Made by a program: the position numbers and the translations under genes. The notes under the pieces are model-generated. The model was given only the letters and a program-made list of their open reading frames with translations, was not told the DNA's origin and did not search any database. Below are positions 17,939 through 26,530 of a DNA stretch of 64,000 bases, piece after piece. The DNA is from G965218495 sp965262785 (GTDB lineage Bacteria > Bacteroidota > Rhodothermia > Rhodothermales > Bin80), in NCBI GenBank assembly GCA_965262785.1, contig OZ253559.1:2108001-2172000 (forward strand). Reading direction: 5' to 3'. Position 1 is the stretch's first letter. Each line of letters begins with the position of its first letter.

Positions 17939-18954
17939 CTCGCTCAGTGTGGAAACACAATAGGCTGCAATTGGAGTGCGGCAGGCCCGGAGTGCCAGTC
18001 CGCGTGGCACTCAAGCGAGATTAGGGCCATCTGATTTTGCAGTTGGAAATTGCTTGGCCACGTGGCTTTTTTGGGTTTCAAGGGCGCGACGCCGACACAG
18101 TGTCCTTAAATTCAGATTCGCAGGGTGAGGGTACCATGTACTCCGACTCAATCAAGAGTACTTCAGGACTCAGCGCCGGGCTTCGCAGGTACACGCGTGC
18201 ATCTGGGTGGAAAACCTAGAACCCGATGACCGACTCGTTCACTACCAGTCACATCCAGTGTGCACGTTGTCGAGGTGTTCGGGCTTGATAACTCATGTGG
18301 CCGTGGCTGGAGCTGGGCGAGAATCCGCAAATGGCCTCTTGGTGCGGGCTTCCCCTCTACACCTAGAGTCTAACCTGCGCAGGGGAGTTGCTGTACAGGA
18401 TTGCAGCATGGCCGCGTGCAGCAGTGAGCTTCTGCCTAGGATCTTGATGAATTACTCGCACTGGATGGAGGCTTCAAATCCAGCACAATCCGCTTGCTCT
18501 ACCGATCCCGGTCCAGATTCTCCACGCTACCCGGTATCAAATGCAGGGACAGCGGCGGCTTATTCCCATAATGGCTTCAGCGTCAGGTCAAGCACTGGAT
18601 AAGCGCACTTTTCATGTGCGTGAAAAAGGTGGTCGGGCAGGCGGATTCCGAACGCATCCAAGCATACCGTTTGCATAGGCGCTCCGGTGATTGCGTTTAG
18701 CTGCGGGTCGTCTATTGTTCACAGATTGAATGGTTGTCCCGGATCCGAATCCTCATACAGATACCGCCGCTTGCGGTATCCCAATAGGGTAGCCGTTTGT
18801 CGCCTTGGTTGCTGCGTGGATACCAGACATGTCGTCGAGTCCGGCGCAAGCTACTAGCCCAGTCCTGTGCGTCGGCGGTAGACAAAAGTGCCAGCATGAA
18901 GGCGCAGTGCCGACGGCAGGCAAAACACGACTGCTATGGCTTCGTACAAACCTG
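17939..18954. other. Gene-free stretch upstream of lptC
   Basis: About 1 kb after the insertion sequence. A 131-codon open frame (18207-18602) shows no family resemblance, no hydrophobic core and a biased Ser/Ala/Gly make-up, and is not called. A small hairpin CGCAC/GTGCG occurs near 18604-18622. The last ~150 bases form an in-frame 5' extension of lptC but are not conserved-looking coding sequence. Confidence 0.45.
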
Positions 18955-19509
18955 ATGCGGTTATTGGTCCTCCTGTTGATGCTGTCTGCCTGTGAGAAGA
19001 TGTCCACGGAGCCCGCTATCGAAGAGATGCAGCAAGAGGGCGAGCCCATGCAGGAAAGCTGGGGGGTCCACACCTACGTGACCCAAACACCTGTCGATGA
19101 AAGCGAAAGTCGTCGCCGACTGGAGCTCATCGCAGACTATGTGGCCTGGTATGAAACGGAGCACGAAAAGTATCAATTGTTGAAGAGCGCTACCAGCCCC
19201 GTAGTAGTTCACCTGTATGACGCCAACGGCGATACATCCGCTACGGTAATGGCGCGCGAAATGCGCTATTACGATGCGGAAAACCGCCTCGAAGCCTCCG
19301 GCGATGTCAAAGTGTTTGCGAAGGATGATACGCAGCTTGCCACAGATGCACTCCAGTGGCGGGAGCAGGACCATACCATTCGCACCGACAGGTTTGTACG
19401 AATCACTACTCCCACGGAAGATGTACAAGGCTACGGCCTGATCGCAGACGAAGGCCTTGAGACGTATCAGCTTGGCCGCTTTTCTGCACGCGTTGTCATT
19501 GAAGAGTGA
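18955..19509 (+). CDS. lptC: LPS export protein LptC (lipoprotein form)
   Basis: 184 residues from ATG 18955 (MRLLVLLLMLSACEKM), chosen because it places a lipobox (LSAC, Cys13) right after the hydrophobic signal; the upstream in-frame extension is Ser/Pro-rich and unlikely. LptC passes lipopolysaccharide from the LptBFG pump to the periplasmic bridge. The beta-jellyroll strands are visible in VVVHLYDANGDTSATVMAREMRYYDAENRLEASGDVKVFAKDD, followed by LATDALQWREQDHTIRTDRFVRI, the OstA/LptC signature of alternating strand pairs. The inner-membrane anchor of E. coli is replaced by a lipid anchor, common in Bacteroidota. Its stop overlaps the start of the OstA gene (GTGA). Confidence 0.88.
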   Translation: MRLLVLLLMLSACEKMSTEPAIEEMQQEGEPMQESWGVHTYVTQTPVDESESRRRLELIADYVAWYETEHEKYQLLKSATSPVVVHLYDANGDTSATVMAREMRYYDAENRLEASGDVKVFAKDDTQLATDALQWREQDHTIRTDRFVRITTPTEDVQGYGLIADEGLETYQLGRFSARVVIEE

Positions 19510-20996
19510 AGGGGACCCAACAGCTCTTGGGCCTGCTCCTGGCAGTTGTGCTGGTGAGCCAAGGCTATTCTTCGCAAGGCTTGCCGCGCAAGAGGGCGCA
19601 TTGGGCTCGCGCCGACACAGATACAGTGCGACAGAAAATCGCGGTGATCAACGGAGAATCGTTGTTCGGCAACGTCGAGGGTGGTACGCGCGTGCAGGTA
19701 TTTAGAAATGTGACGGGCACTCAGGATAGCACGCAGCTGTCTGCAGGATGGGCCAAGCGATACATCGAGACAGGCCGCCTGCTGTTAATTCAGGACGTGG
19801 TAGTGATCGACAGGGGTGATACGTTGTGGGCCGACACTGTGCACTACTACAACGAGCCAGACAAGGTCGCGCGGGCAAGCGGTTCGGTGCGCTTGTCGGA
19901 TGGCGACATAGTCGTGCACGCGCCTGAGGGCGAGTACTTCATTGACGAAAAGCGGGCGGTGTTCCACCTTGGTCTAGAGCTTGTGGACAGCGCCGCGACG
20001 GTCACTGGTAGCACGGGCATCTACTGGACTGAGGAGAAACGAGCAGAAATAGGCGGGCATGTCCGGTATGAGAGTGAAGATACTTGGCTGGAAACTGACT
20101 CCCTGACGTACTTGCGTGAGGAAACGGTCTCGATTGCCCGGGGTAACGTCGCAATGGAGAGAATTGTCAAAGAGGGTAATTCGGTTGTGCGTACTCAGTT
20201 GTTCGGAGACTGGGCACGCATTCGGGAGGAGGCGGGCACTAGCGAATTGCGTGGGCGCCCATTGATGTTTCAGTTTCGGCAGGACTCTTCCAGCGTAGAC
20301 ACGCTTGCAATGCAGGCCGACGTTATCACAACACTGGACACAGACACCCTGCGACGCATGACGGCTTTGGGTGGCGTGCGATACTGGGCACAGGATTTAG
20401 CTGCGATTGCTGACTCTATGTTTTTCGTGGAGCGCAAAGCAAGCGATTCCAGCGCAGTGAGTATTGATTCTTCGAACGTGGGCACTGGTGTTATTTACCT
20501 GTATGGTGCGCCATTTCTGTGGACGGAAGGCGCACAAGTGACAGGGGACTCGATGCGAGTGGCCCTGACTGACCAACAGGTAGACTCGCTTCTTGTGCGG
20601 GGCGAAGCCTTCGTAGCGCACGAGGATACCGTGCTGAAGCGTATCAACCAAGTGCGCGGGCTTGCGCTTGTAGCCTGGTTTGGTGAGGAGGATCGGCGCA
20701 CATTCAAGGTCACGCCAAACGCTGAAATTGTATACTACTTGCGCGACGATGACGATGGGCCGGATGGCGCCTACCAGGGCTCTGGCGACGAAGCCATCCT
20801 TGATCTCATTGGCGATGAGCCGATTGGGATCAGCTTAGTTCGCGGAGTCCAAGCCACCCTCAGCCCGGAAAGCGTACTCGAAATGCCGTTGGAGTTGGAC
20901 GGACTCCGGTGGTACCCGGACCGACGGCCAAGGGTGGAGCAATTCTTTGCCAACAAGCGATATGTTGACTGGATGCGTCGAAAGGCAGGCTCATGA
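19506..20996 (+). CDS. OstA-like / LptA-type LPS transport protein
   Basis: 496 residues from GTG 19506, overlapping the lptC stop. A signal peptide (~1-25) is followed by repeated OstA-type strand pairs: VINGESLFGNVEGGTRVQVF, RLLLIQDVVVIDRGDTLWAD, VARASGSVRLSDGDIVVHA, AEIGGHVRYESEDTWLETDS and VSIARGNVAME. This is the long OstA-like_N form found in Bacteroidota between LptC and LptB genes, which bridges the periplasm and stacks LPS in its groove. The C-terminal third (PIGISLVRGVQATLSPESVLEMPLEL, then RVEQFF) is less repetitive. It is longer than E. coli LptA (185 aa) and lacks an LptD barrel. The gene is translationally coupled to its neighbours on both sides. Confidence 0.82.
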   Translation: MKGTQQLLGLLLAVVLVSQGYSSQGLPRKRAHWARADTDTVRQKIAVINGESLFGNVEGGTRVQVFRNVTGTQDSTQLSAGWAKRYIETGRLLLIQDVVVIDRGDTLWADTVHYYNEPDKVARASGSVRLSDGDIVVHAPEGEYFIDEKRAVFHLGLELVDSAATVTGSTGIYWTEEKRAEIGGHVRYESEDTWLETDSLTYLREETVSIARGNVAMERIVKEGNSVVRTQLFGDWARIREEAGTSELRGRPLMFQFRQDSSSVDTLAMQADVITTLDTDTLRRMTALGGVRYWAQDLAAIADSMFFVERKASDSSAVSIDSSNVGTGVIYLYGAPFLWTEGAQVTGDSMRVALTDQQVDSLLVRGEAFVAHEDTVLKRINQVRGLALVAWFGEEDRRTFKVTPNAEIVYYLRDDDDGPDGAYQGSGDEAILDLIGDEPIGISLVRGVQATLSPESVLEMPLELDGLRWYPDRRPRVEQFFANKRYVDWMRRKAGS

Positions 20997-21754
20997 GCAA
21001 AGACAAACCTCTAACCCTTCGAACGGAGGGGCTTACCAAACGGTACAAGCGCCGCGTGGTTGTCAACGATGTCACCATTGAGGTGCAGTGTGGTGAGATA
21101 GTCGGCCTGCTCGGTCCCAATGGGGCAGGAAAGTCGACTTCATTCCACATGATTGTGGGGATGGAAAGGCCGGAGGAGGGGCGCATTTACCTGGGCGACG
21201 AGGATGTTACTGCGTTGCCGATGTACAAGCGTGCCAGACGAGGTATCGGATACTTGGCGCAGGAATCGTCAGTGTTTCGGCATCTCACGGTAGAGCAAAA
21301 CCTGCATGCCGTACTGGAATTCCAAAAGGTCAGTCGGACAGAGCGTACCGAGCGTGTGGATTTGCTACTAGAGCAGTTCGGTCTCCATTCGGTGCGCGGC
21401 TCGAAGGGCTACATGCTCTCGGGCGGCGAGCGCCGTCGCACGGAGATTGCGCGTGCGCTGGCGCTGCGCCCGCGCTTTTTTCTGCTGGACGAGCCCTTCG
21501 CCGGAGTAGACCCCATCACCGTTGAGTATATCCAGGAAATTGTGACCGGGCTCAGGCAACGAAACATCGGGGTACTGATTACAGATCACAATGTACACGA
21601 GACCCTTGCCATCACCGACCGCGCGTATCTGCTGTTTGATGGCAAGATCCATCAACAGGGCACAGCTGAAGCGCTGGCCGACGACCCGGAAGTACGTGCA
21701 CGCTACCTGGGAGAAAAGTTTACGTTGGAACGCTACGCAAAACAGGCACTTTGA
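20993..21754 (+). CDS. lptB: LPS export ABC transporter ATP-binding protein
   Basis: 253 residues, start overlapping the previous stop (ATGA). All nucleotide-binding motifs are intact: Walker A GPNGAGKST (~42-50), Q-loop in YLAQESSVF, signature LSGGERRRTEIARAL, Walker B FFLLDEPFAGVDP and switch His in ITDHNVHET. RRGIGYLAQESSVFRHLTVEQN and the C-terminal YLGEKF are typical of LptB. It drives LPS extraction from the inner membrane with LptF and LptG, which are not in this window. Gene order lptC-ostA-lptB supports the assignment. Confidence 0.95.
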   Translation: MSKDKPLTLRTEGLTKRYKRRVVVNDVTIEVQCGEIVGLLGPNGAGKSTSFHMIVGMERPEEGRIYLGDEDVTALPMYKRARRGIGYLAQESSVFRHLTVEQNLHAVLEFQKVSRTERTERVDLLLEQFGLHSVRGSKGYMLSGGERRRTEIARALALRPRFFLLDEPFAGVDPITVEYIQEIVTGLRQRNIGVLITDHNVHETLAITDRAYLLFDGKIHQQGTAEALADDPEVRARYLGEKFTLERYAKQAL

Positions 21755-21800
21755 ACGAATCATACCCGTCGCGGGTTAAAGTATAGTTAACGGTACAGCT

Positions 21801-22832
21801 ATGGTTGTCATAATGGAGACGGGGGCTACGGAGCCCCAGATCGAATCGGTCATTGAAAACCTGAACGAGCGTGGCTTTGATGTTCATCGCTCCAGCGGTG
21901 TCAAGCAAACGGTGCTAGGTGCCATCGGGGTCAAGCCGGAGTTCGACCCGCGTATCATACGTGTTCTGGAAGGCGTGGCCGATGTGCAACGCGTGACGGA
22001 AGCCTACAAGTTTGCCAGTCGCAGTTGGAAGAAGGAGCCCAGCGTCTATGACATTAATGGCGTGGAAGTTGGGGGCAATGAATTCATCTTGATGGCGGGC
22101 CCCTGCTCAGTCGAAACCGAAGATCAGATCGACGCTACAGCTGCCCATGTCGCCGCGCATGGGGCTACCTTCTTGCGCGGTGGCGCCTTCAAGCCCCGGA
22201 CCTCGCCCTACTCATTTCAGGGTCTGGGAGAGGAGGGTCTTCGGCTTTTGCGTGCTGCGGGCGATCGGCATGGGCTGAGTGTGATCACGGAAGTCACAGA
22301 TGTGGGCAAAGTTGACTTGGTTTACCAGTATGCAGACGTGTTTCAAGTAGGTGCACGCAACATGCAGAACTTCGATCTGCTAAAAGAGCTGGGGCGAAGC
22401 GATAAGCCAGTCTTTCTCAAACGCGGGCTTTCTGCCACTATCAATGAGTGGCTTATGGCGGCTGAATATGTCATGAGTCAGGGGAACCCCCACGTCATCC
22501 TGTGCGAGCGAGGCATCCGAACCTTTGAAACTGCTACGCGCAACACGTTGGACCTTTCCGCCGTGCCGGTGGTCAAGAAGAAAAGCCACCTGCCCATCTT
22601 TGCGGATCCCAGCCATGCCACTGGCATTCGGGGAAAAGTTATTCCCATGGCTCGGGCGGCCGTGGCGGCCGGCGCAGATGGCATTATCGTTGAGGTGCAT
22701 CCCGAGCCGGGAAAGGCCTTAAGTGATGGCCCCCAGTCCTTGTTCTTTGACCAGTTTGTGGCCCTTGCTACGCAAATCCGTGACATCGCGCGGGCGATTG
22801 GGCGTACGATGAAGGAGCCCGTGTACGCATAA
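21801..22832 (+). CDS. aroF: DAHP synthase, type I-beta with N-terminal regulatory domain
   Basis: 343 residues from ATG 21801. It condenses phosphoenolpyruvate and erythrose 4-phosphate, the first step of the shikimate pathway. Residues 1-~75 form a ferredoxin-like regulatory domain (MVVIMETGATEPQIESVIEN), as in the Thermotoga-type enzyme, where it carries feedback control. The catalytic barrel shows FILMAGPCSVET, GGAFKPRTSPYSFQGLG, QVGARNMQNF, LKRGLSATINEW, ILCERGIRTFE and DPSHATG (the metal and substrate ligands). An unrelated class II DAHP synthase is encoded at 43643. It lies 46 bases after lptB, perhaps in the same transcript. Confidence 0.93.
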   Translation: MVVIMETGATEPQIESVIENLNERGFDVHRSSGVKQTVLGAIGVKPEFDPRIIRVLEGVADVQRVTEAYKFASRSWKKEPSVYDINGVEVGGNEFILMAGPCSVETEDQIDATAAHVAAHGATFLRGGAFKPRTSPYSFQGLGEEGLRLLRAAGDRHGLSVITEVTDVGKVDLVYQYADVFQVGARNMQNFDLLKELGRSDKPVFLKRGLSATINEWLMAAEYVMSQGNPHVILCERGIRTFETATRNTLDLSAVPVVKKKSHLPIFADPSHATGIRGKVIPMARAAVAAGADGIIVEVHPEPGKALSDGPQSLFFDQFVALATQIRDIARAIGRTMKEPVYA

Positions 22833-22847
22833 GGACACGCTTGCATC

Positions 22848-23258
22848 ATGCGGCATCGCTATTTGTATCCAAGCCTGGTATGCACTTTGCTTCTGGGCGG
22901 TTGCGTTTCGTCCGTTGGCAGCCAGTCTCCAAACAAGACGGGCACAATTACACAGAGCGAGATCGACGAATCCGGCTTCATATTTGCGACCGCGCACGAT
23001 GTTGTGCGGCAGTTGCGGCCTCGGTGGCTGATCAAGCGCGGCGTGTCCTCCTTCGTTCCGACGAGGGTTTCCGATACGCTTCTGGACTTTATCGCTGTAT
23101 ACGTCGACAATCAGTTGCTGGGCGATCCGGAAGCGCTCAGGGGCGTCTCTCCTCTGCAAATTCGAGACGTAAGATTCTTGGATACGGCAGAGTCTCAACG
23201 CCTGGGATCACGAAGCCACATTCATGGCGCGATCGTTGTCAGAACACGATCGCGGTAA
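22848..23258 (+). CDS. Small lipoprotein of unknown function
   Basis: 136 residues, ATG start 15 bases after the DAHP synthase gene. The signal ends in lipobox LGGC (Cys19). The mature part contains ITQSEIDESG, DVVRQLRPRWLIKRG, FIAVYVDNQLLGDPEALRGV and IRDVRFLDTAESQRLG, then HIHGAIVVRTR. This layout (a short 'name, choose, direct to residue, final hairpin' module resembling an isolated TonB-receptor plug) recurs in small secreted proteins of Gemmatimonadota and Rhodothermia, but no function is known to me. The last 35 bases overlap an in-frame extension of prfA; the true prfA start lies downstream. Confidence 0.7.
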   Translation: MRHRYLYPSLVCTLLLGGCVSSVGSQSPNKTGTITQSEIDESGFIFATAHDVVRQLRPRWLIKRGVSSFVPTRVSDTLLDFIAVYVDNQLLGDPEALRGVSPLQIRDVRFLDTAESQRLGSRSHIHGAIVVRTRSR

Positions 23259-23277
23259 GGATTCACGCGAATTGCGG

Positions 23278-24354
23278 ATGATCGATATTTCGAAGCTTCA
23301 GGATGTTAAGCGTCGACTGGAGGAGGTCAATCTCCTCATCGCCAGTCCCAGAGTAGCCGCCGATCCCCAAAAGATGGCTCTGCTGGGACCCGAGCATCGC
23401 GAGTTGAGCGAGCTGGTCGTGCTCATCCAAGAGTACGAATCACTGATACAGGAGCGAGAGGACTTGCGGGAGATGGTCCGCACGGAAAGCGACGAAGAGT
23501 TTGTCAAGCTTGCCAGAGACGAAGTTGACGCGCTTTCTTTGGCGCTTCCGGAGCGCGAGCGTGCGCTTCGTTTGAAGCTCATTCCCAAGGACCTGGAGGA
23601 CGCCAAAGATGCCATAGTGGAGATCCGGGCCGGCACCGGAGGCCAGGAAGCGGCACTTTTTGCCAGAGACCTTTACCGGCTCTATCACCGATTCGCTGAC
23701 GGCAAGGGGTGGAAGGTTAGCATAATGAATACCTCTGAGGGTGGAGCGGGCGGCTACAAGGAGATCGTCTTTGGTATCAGCGGCAAGGATGTTTTCGGCT
23801 GCATGAAATACGAAAACGGGGTCCACCGCGTGCAGCGCGTCCCTGAAACGGAATCAAGTGGACGTCTCCACACTTCTGCAGCTTCAGTCGCGGTCCTGCC
23901 GGAGGCAGACAGTGTCGAAGTTGCCATTGAGCCTCAGGAACTAAAGATTGATGTTTACCGGTCCAGCGGCCCAGGCGGGCAGAGCGTGAACACTACCGAC
24001 TCGGCAGTGCGTATTACGCACATACCTTCGGGGCTGGTGGTAACGTGCCAGGACGAGAAGAGCCAGCACAAGAATAAAGCCAAAGCACTGCGCGTGCTCC
24101 GCTCCAGGCTTTATGAGCTGAAAATGCAGCAGGCCAACGCGGAGCGTGACGCTGCGCGGCGCTCCGCAGTTAGCAGCGGGGACAGGTCGGCCAAAATTCG
24201 GACATACAACTTTCCGCAGGATCGCGTGACCGATCATCGCCTCGACGGCGAATTCAAGAACTACCCGTTACGCAAGATCATTGACGGCGATCTTGGTGGG
24301 CTTATTGGCGCGCTGCGCACAATGGATAACACGGAGCGTCTCGCCAACCTATAA
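23278..24354 (+). CDS. prfA: Peptide chain release factor 1
   Basis: 358 residues from ATG 23278 (MIDISKLQDVKRRLEEV); upstream in-frame ATGs lie within the preceding gene. RF1 reads UAA and UAG and triggers peptide release. The PxT stop-codon-recognition tripeptide is PET in HRVQRVPETESSGRLHTSAA, and the catalytic GGQ lies in SSGPGGQSVNTTDSAVRITH. The first conserved loop reads RAGTGGQEAALF where GTGGDEA is usual, giving a second GGQ-like tripeptide that is not the catalytic one. The length is normal for RF1. It is followed by the ribosomal protein genes. Confidence 0.96.
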   Translation: MIDISKLQDVKRRLEEVNLLIASPRVAADPQKMALLGPEHRELSELVVLIQEYESLIQEREDLREMVRTESDEEFVKLARDEVDALSLALPERERALRLKLIPKDLEDAKDAIVEIRAGTGGQEAALFARDLYRLYHRFADGKGWKVSIMNTSEGGAGGYKEIVFGISGKDVFGCMKYENGVHRVQRVPETESSGRLHTSAASVAVLPEADSVEVAIEPQELKIDVYRSSGPGGQSVNTTDSAVRITHIPSGLVVTCQDEKSQHKNKAKALRVLRSRLYELKMQQANAERDAARRSAVSSGDRSAKIRTYNFPQDRVTDHRLDGEFKNYPLRKIIDGDLGGLIGALRTMDNTERLANL

Positions 24355-24495
24355 CCTGTTCTAGGGCAATTCACGAATTGGCTGCGGATCAGATCCCATG
24401 CACCATGAGTACAACTAGGCTGTACCCTGCTCCCTGAAAGGGGGCATGACCATTCTAGTCATTCCATAGGGCTTGTTATGAGAGGAAACAGACGG

Positions 24496-25062
24496 ATGTA
24501 CGAGCTCACGTACATCCTGACGTCGGTGCTGTCATCCGAACAGATTGCCGAGGTCGTAAGCAAGATCACTGCTGCGGTTGAGAACGCCGGTGGCGATGTC
24601 AAGCAGGTAGACCAGTGGGGCATGAAGCGTCTGTCCTACCCGGTGGCCAAGAAGCGAAACGGCTACTACGTCAACATGTACTTCGAAGGGCCGGCCACAA
24701 TGGTGGCTCGGATTGAGCGGCTCCTGTCGATTGACGACCACGTGTTGCGATACCTCACGCTTGCCATGGACAAAAAAATGCTCTTCGCCTTCGACACGAA
24801 GCGCCGTAGCAGCGAGGCTGCCGCAGCTTCGCAGGAAGGCGAGGAGACGGACGTCCAGCAGGAGATCCCCACTGTTCGAGGCCCGCGCTACATTGATTAC
24901 AAGGAGACCGAATTCCTGCAGCGTTACATCAATGAGCAAGGCAAAATGTTGCCGAGGCGGTTTACCCTTGTATCCGCAAAACGGCAGCGTGCTATCACGC
25001 GAGCCATCAAAAGGGCGCGCCACTTGGCGCTTATGCCTTACGTTGCGGACTTTGTTCGGTAG
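24496..25062 (+). CDS. rpsF-rpsR: Fused ribosomal proteins bS6-bS18
   Basis: 188 residues from ATG 24496, preceded by GAGGAAA at good spacing; ATG 24478 is an alternative. Residues 1-~96 are bS6 (YELTYILTSVLSSEQI, then GMKRLSYPVAKKRNGYYVNM and VLRYLTLAMDKKM). A charged linker of about 30 residues (RRSSEAAAASQEGEETDVQQ) leads to residues ~129-188, which are bS18: RYIDYKETEFLQRYINEQGK, then LPRRFTLVSAKRQRAITRAI and KRARHLALMPYV. The frame is continuous with no stop or shift between them. bS6 and bS18 bind each other on the 30S platform, so a fusion is structurally reasonable. The Cys-containing N-terminus of ordinary bS18 is missing. The next gene is rplI, the usual order. Confidence 0.93.
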   Translation: MYELTYILTSVLSSEQIAEVVSKITAAVENAGGDVKQVDQWGMKRLSYPVAKKRNGYYVNMYFEGPATMVARIERLLSIDDHVLRYLTLAMDKKMLFAFDTKRRSSEAAAASQEGEETDVQQEIPTVRGPRYIDYKETEFLQRYINEQGKMLPRRFTLVSAKRQRAITRAIKRARHLALMPYVADFVR

Positions 25063-25088
25063 TCCGGTGGATCTTGAATTGCGAGACG

Positions 25089-25544
25089 ATGAAAGTCATA
25101 CTCCTTAGTAATCTGAAGAATCTCGGCGAGGAAGGCGAAGTCGTTGCGGTAAAAGCCGGCTACGCGCGCAACTACCTCATACCGAAGGGTTATGCGCGCA
25201 TTGCGACACCCGGGGCGGTGCGTGCACGCCAGGATCAGCAGCAGCAGCAGATGCGCAAGCATGCCCAAGAGCGCAAGAATTCGGAATTGCTTCGCCGGGA
25301 ACTCGAAAAAGTCGTTGTCAAGGTAGAAGCCAAAGTCGGCGAGGAGGATCGCATCTTTGGCACGGTGACGCCACAGCAGGTTGCGCTGGGCCTTGCGGTC
25401 CAGGGTTTTCAGATTGATCGGCGTACGGTTAGCTTTTCCGAAGACATCCGCTCTCTGGGAGTGTACACGGCGACTGTCAAGCTCGATACCGGCATCCAGG
25501 CCAAGGTAAAAGTGCAGGTGATGCCCGAGGGCAGTACAGGTTAG
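25089..25544 (+). CDS. rplI: 50S ribosomal protein bL9
   Basis: 151 residues from ATG 25089 (MKVILLSNLKNLGEEGEVVAV), the family start; a longer frame begins 15 bases upstream. The N-terminal RNA-binding domain has VKAGYARNYLIPKGYA, followed by the long connecting helix (QDQQQQQMRKHAQERKNSEL) and the C-terminal domain (DRIFGTVTPQQVALGL, then VYTATVKLDTGIQAKVKVQV). It sits 26 bases after the bS6-bS18 gene and completes the usual rpsF-rpsR-rplI order. Confidence 0.97.
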   Translation: MKVILLSNLKNLGEEGEVVAVKAGYARNYLIPKGYARIATPGAVRARQDQQQQQMRKHAQERKNSELLRRELEKVVVKVEAKVGEEDRIFGTVTPQQVALGLAVQGFQIDRRTVSFSEDIRSLGVYTATVKLDTGIQAKVKVQVMPEGSTG

Positions 25545-25574
25545 TTGCATAGTGCTCGCAAAAGCCGTACTGCG

Positions 25575-26174
25575 ATGGCATTCGCTCGGTTTATTATCCT
25601 ATTGGCGCTGCTGAGCTGGCAACCGGTAGCTGCCAACGCTCAGGCTCGAAGCCACGCATTGGATGTCATTCCGTGGCACGTGCGGGTGGAACCGGATACC
25701 GTTCGACCAGGGGGCGTAGCGCGCCTGGTGTTTCAGGCCAGGCTGGGCGAGTCCGAGGACGGCCCATGGAAGATGTACGCCTTGGGTTCACCGCGCCCAA
25801 GCCGCGCCGTCAGTATCACGCTGAATTCACTTCCTGAGGGCGTCCGGCAGCCGGCCCCGATGGAGCAGTGGGGCGCAGAAAGAGGATTCGACCAGTGGTT
25901 CGATACTACGGTCGTGTATTTCGAGGGGCATGCGCTGCTGTGGAGTGATCTATCTGTAAGCACTGCCTCAACGGAAGGGGTTCGCGAGGTTCATGGCGAG
26001 ATCGCCTTTATGGTATGTAACGACCGCATCTGCCTGCCGCCGGCTACGCTACCGTTTGCAGCCACTTTCAAGGTAAAGGACGATGCCGGCGGAGCGTTGC
26101 CGCCCACACCCCCACAGTATGTGCCAGAATTGATCGGGAATGACGGGTCCAAAATTTGGCCGGTGCCAGACTAG
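25575..26174 (+). CDS. Secreted DsbD N-terminal-domain-like protein
   Basis: 199 residues from ATG 25575, with a signal peptide (MAFARFIILLALLSWQPVAA, cleavage near ANA-QA). The mature part is one immunoglobulin-like domain of the DsbD-alpha type: HVRVEPDTVRPGGVARLVFQA, KMYALGSP, FEGHALLWSDLSV and the paired-cysteine motif MVCNDRICLPP. In DsbD this pair passes reducing equivalents to periplasmic partners. Here neither the membrane nor the thioredoxin domain of DsbD follows, so it is a stand-alone domain. The C-terminal tail is Pro-rich. It follows rplI by 30 bases and could be co-transcribed. The partner protein is unknown. Confidence 0.75.
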   Translation: MAFARFIILLALLSWQPVAANAQARSHALDVIPWHVRVEPDTVRPGGVARLVFQARLGESEDGPWKMYALGSPRPSRAVSITLNSLPEGVRQPAPMEQWGAERGFDQWFDTTVVYFEGHALLWSDLSVSTASTEGVREVHGEIAFMVCNDRICLPPATLPFAATFKVKDDAGGALPPTPPQYVPELIGNDGSKIWPVPD

Positions 26175-26530
26175 ACGGGGGCTCACTACTGGCAGGGCGC
26201 AGTTTCGTCGTCAGATTTGACTCATGTGTCTTGGAAAACCGGCAACCCTAGTGCGAAACCGCGTTGGGATCGCCAGGTCGGCCCTGGGAGTGAACGCCAT
26301 GCCGACATGTTGCTGGGTAAGCCGGTATGTGCAGCAAGCAAGTCACGAAAGCACACTTCGACTAGTTGTCGCGCTGCGCGTCAGTGCGCGCTAGCTCGCG
26401 AATTTGTCTGTTTCATTCCTGACGTGGACAGCATTGTTTTATGTTACGTAGGACCGTGGTCACTGGCCCCACGAAGCCAAACGTGGCCAAGTGCTAGGCC
26501 AATTTGGTCATTCTCCAACTGTTGAATCCC
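26175..26530. other. Gene-free stretch
   Basis: About 350 bases between the DsbD-N-like gene and the aminotransferase gene. Nothing recognised; it should contain the aminotransferase promoter. Confidence 0.45.

Noticed and set aside
18207..18602. 131-codon plus-strand frame between the insertion sequence and lptC
   Set aside because: No homology-like motif, no hydrophobic core or repeats; composition is like random reading of GC-rich DNA.
23620..23660. Second catalytic GGQ in release factor 1
   Set aside because: GTGGQEA stands where GTGGDEA is normal in RF1; the true catalytic GGQ is in SSGPGGQSVN further on.
24355..24477. Canonical S6:S18-binding leader motif
   Set aside because: Hairpins exist but I could not match the bulged CCG-type consensus; kept only as a low-interest question.
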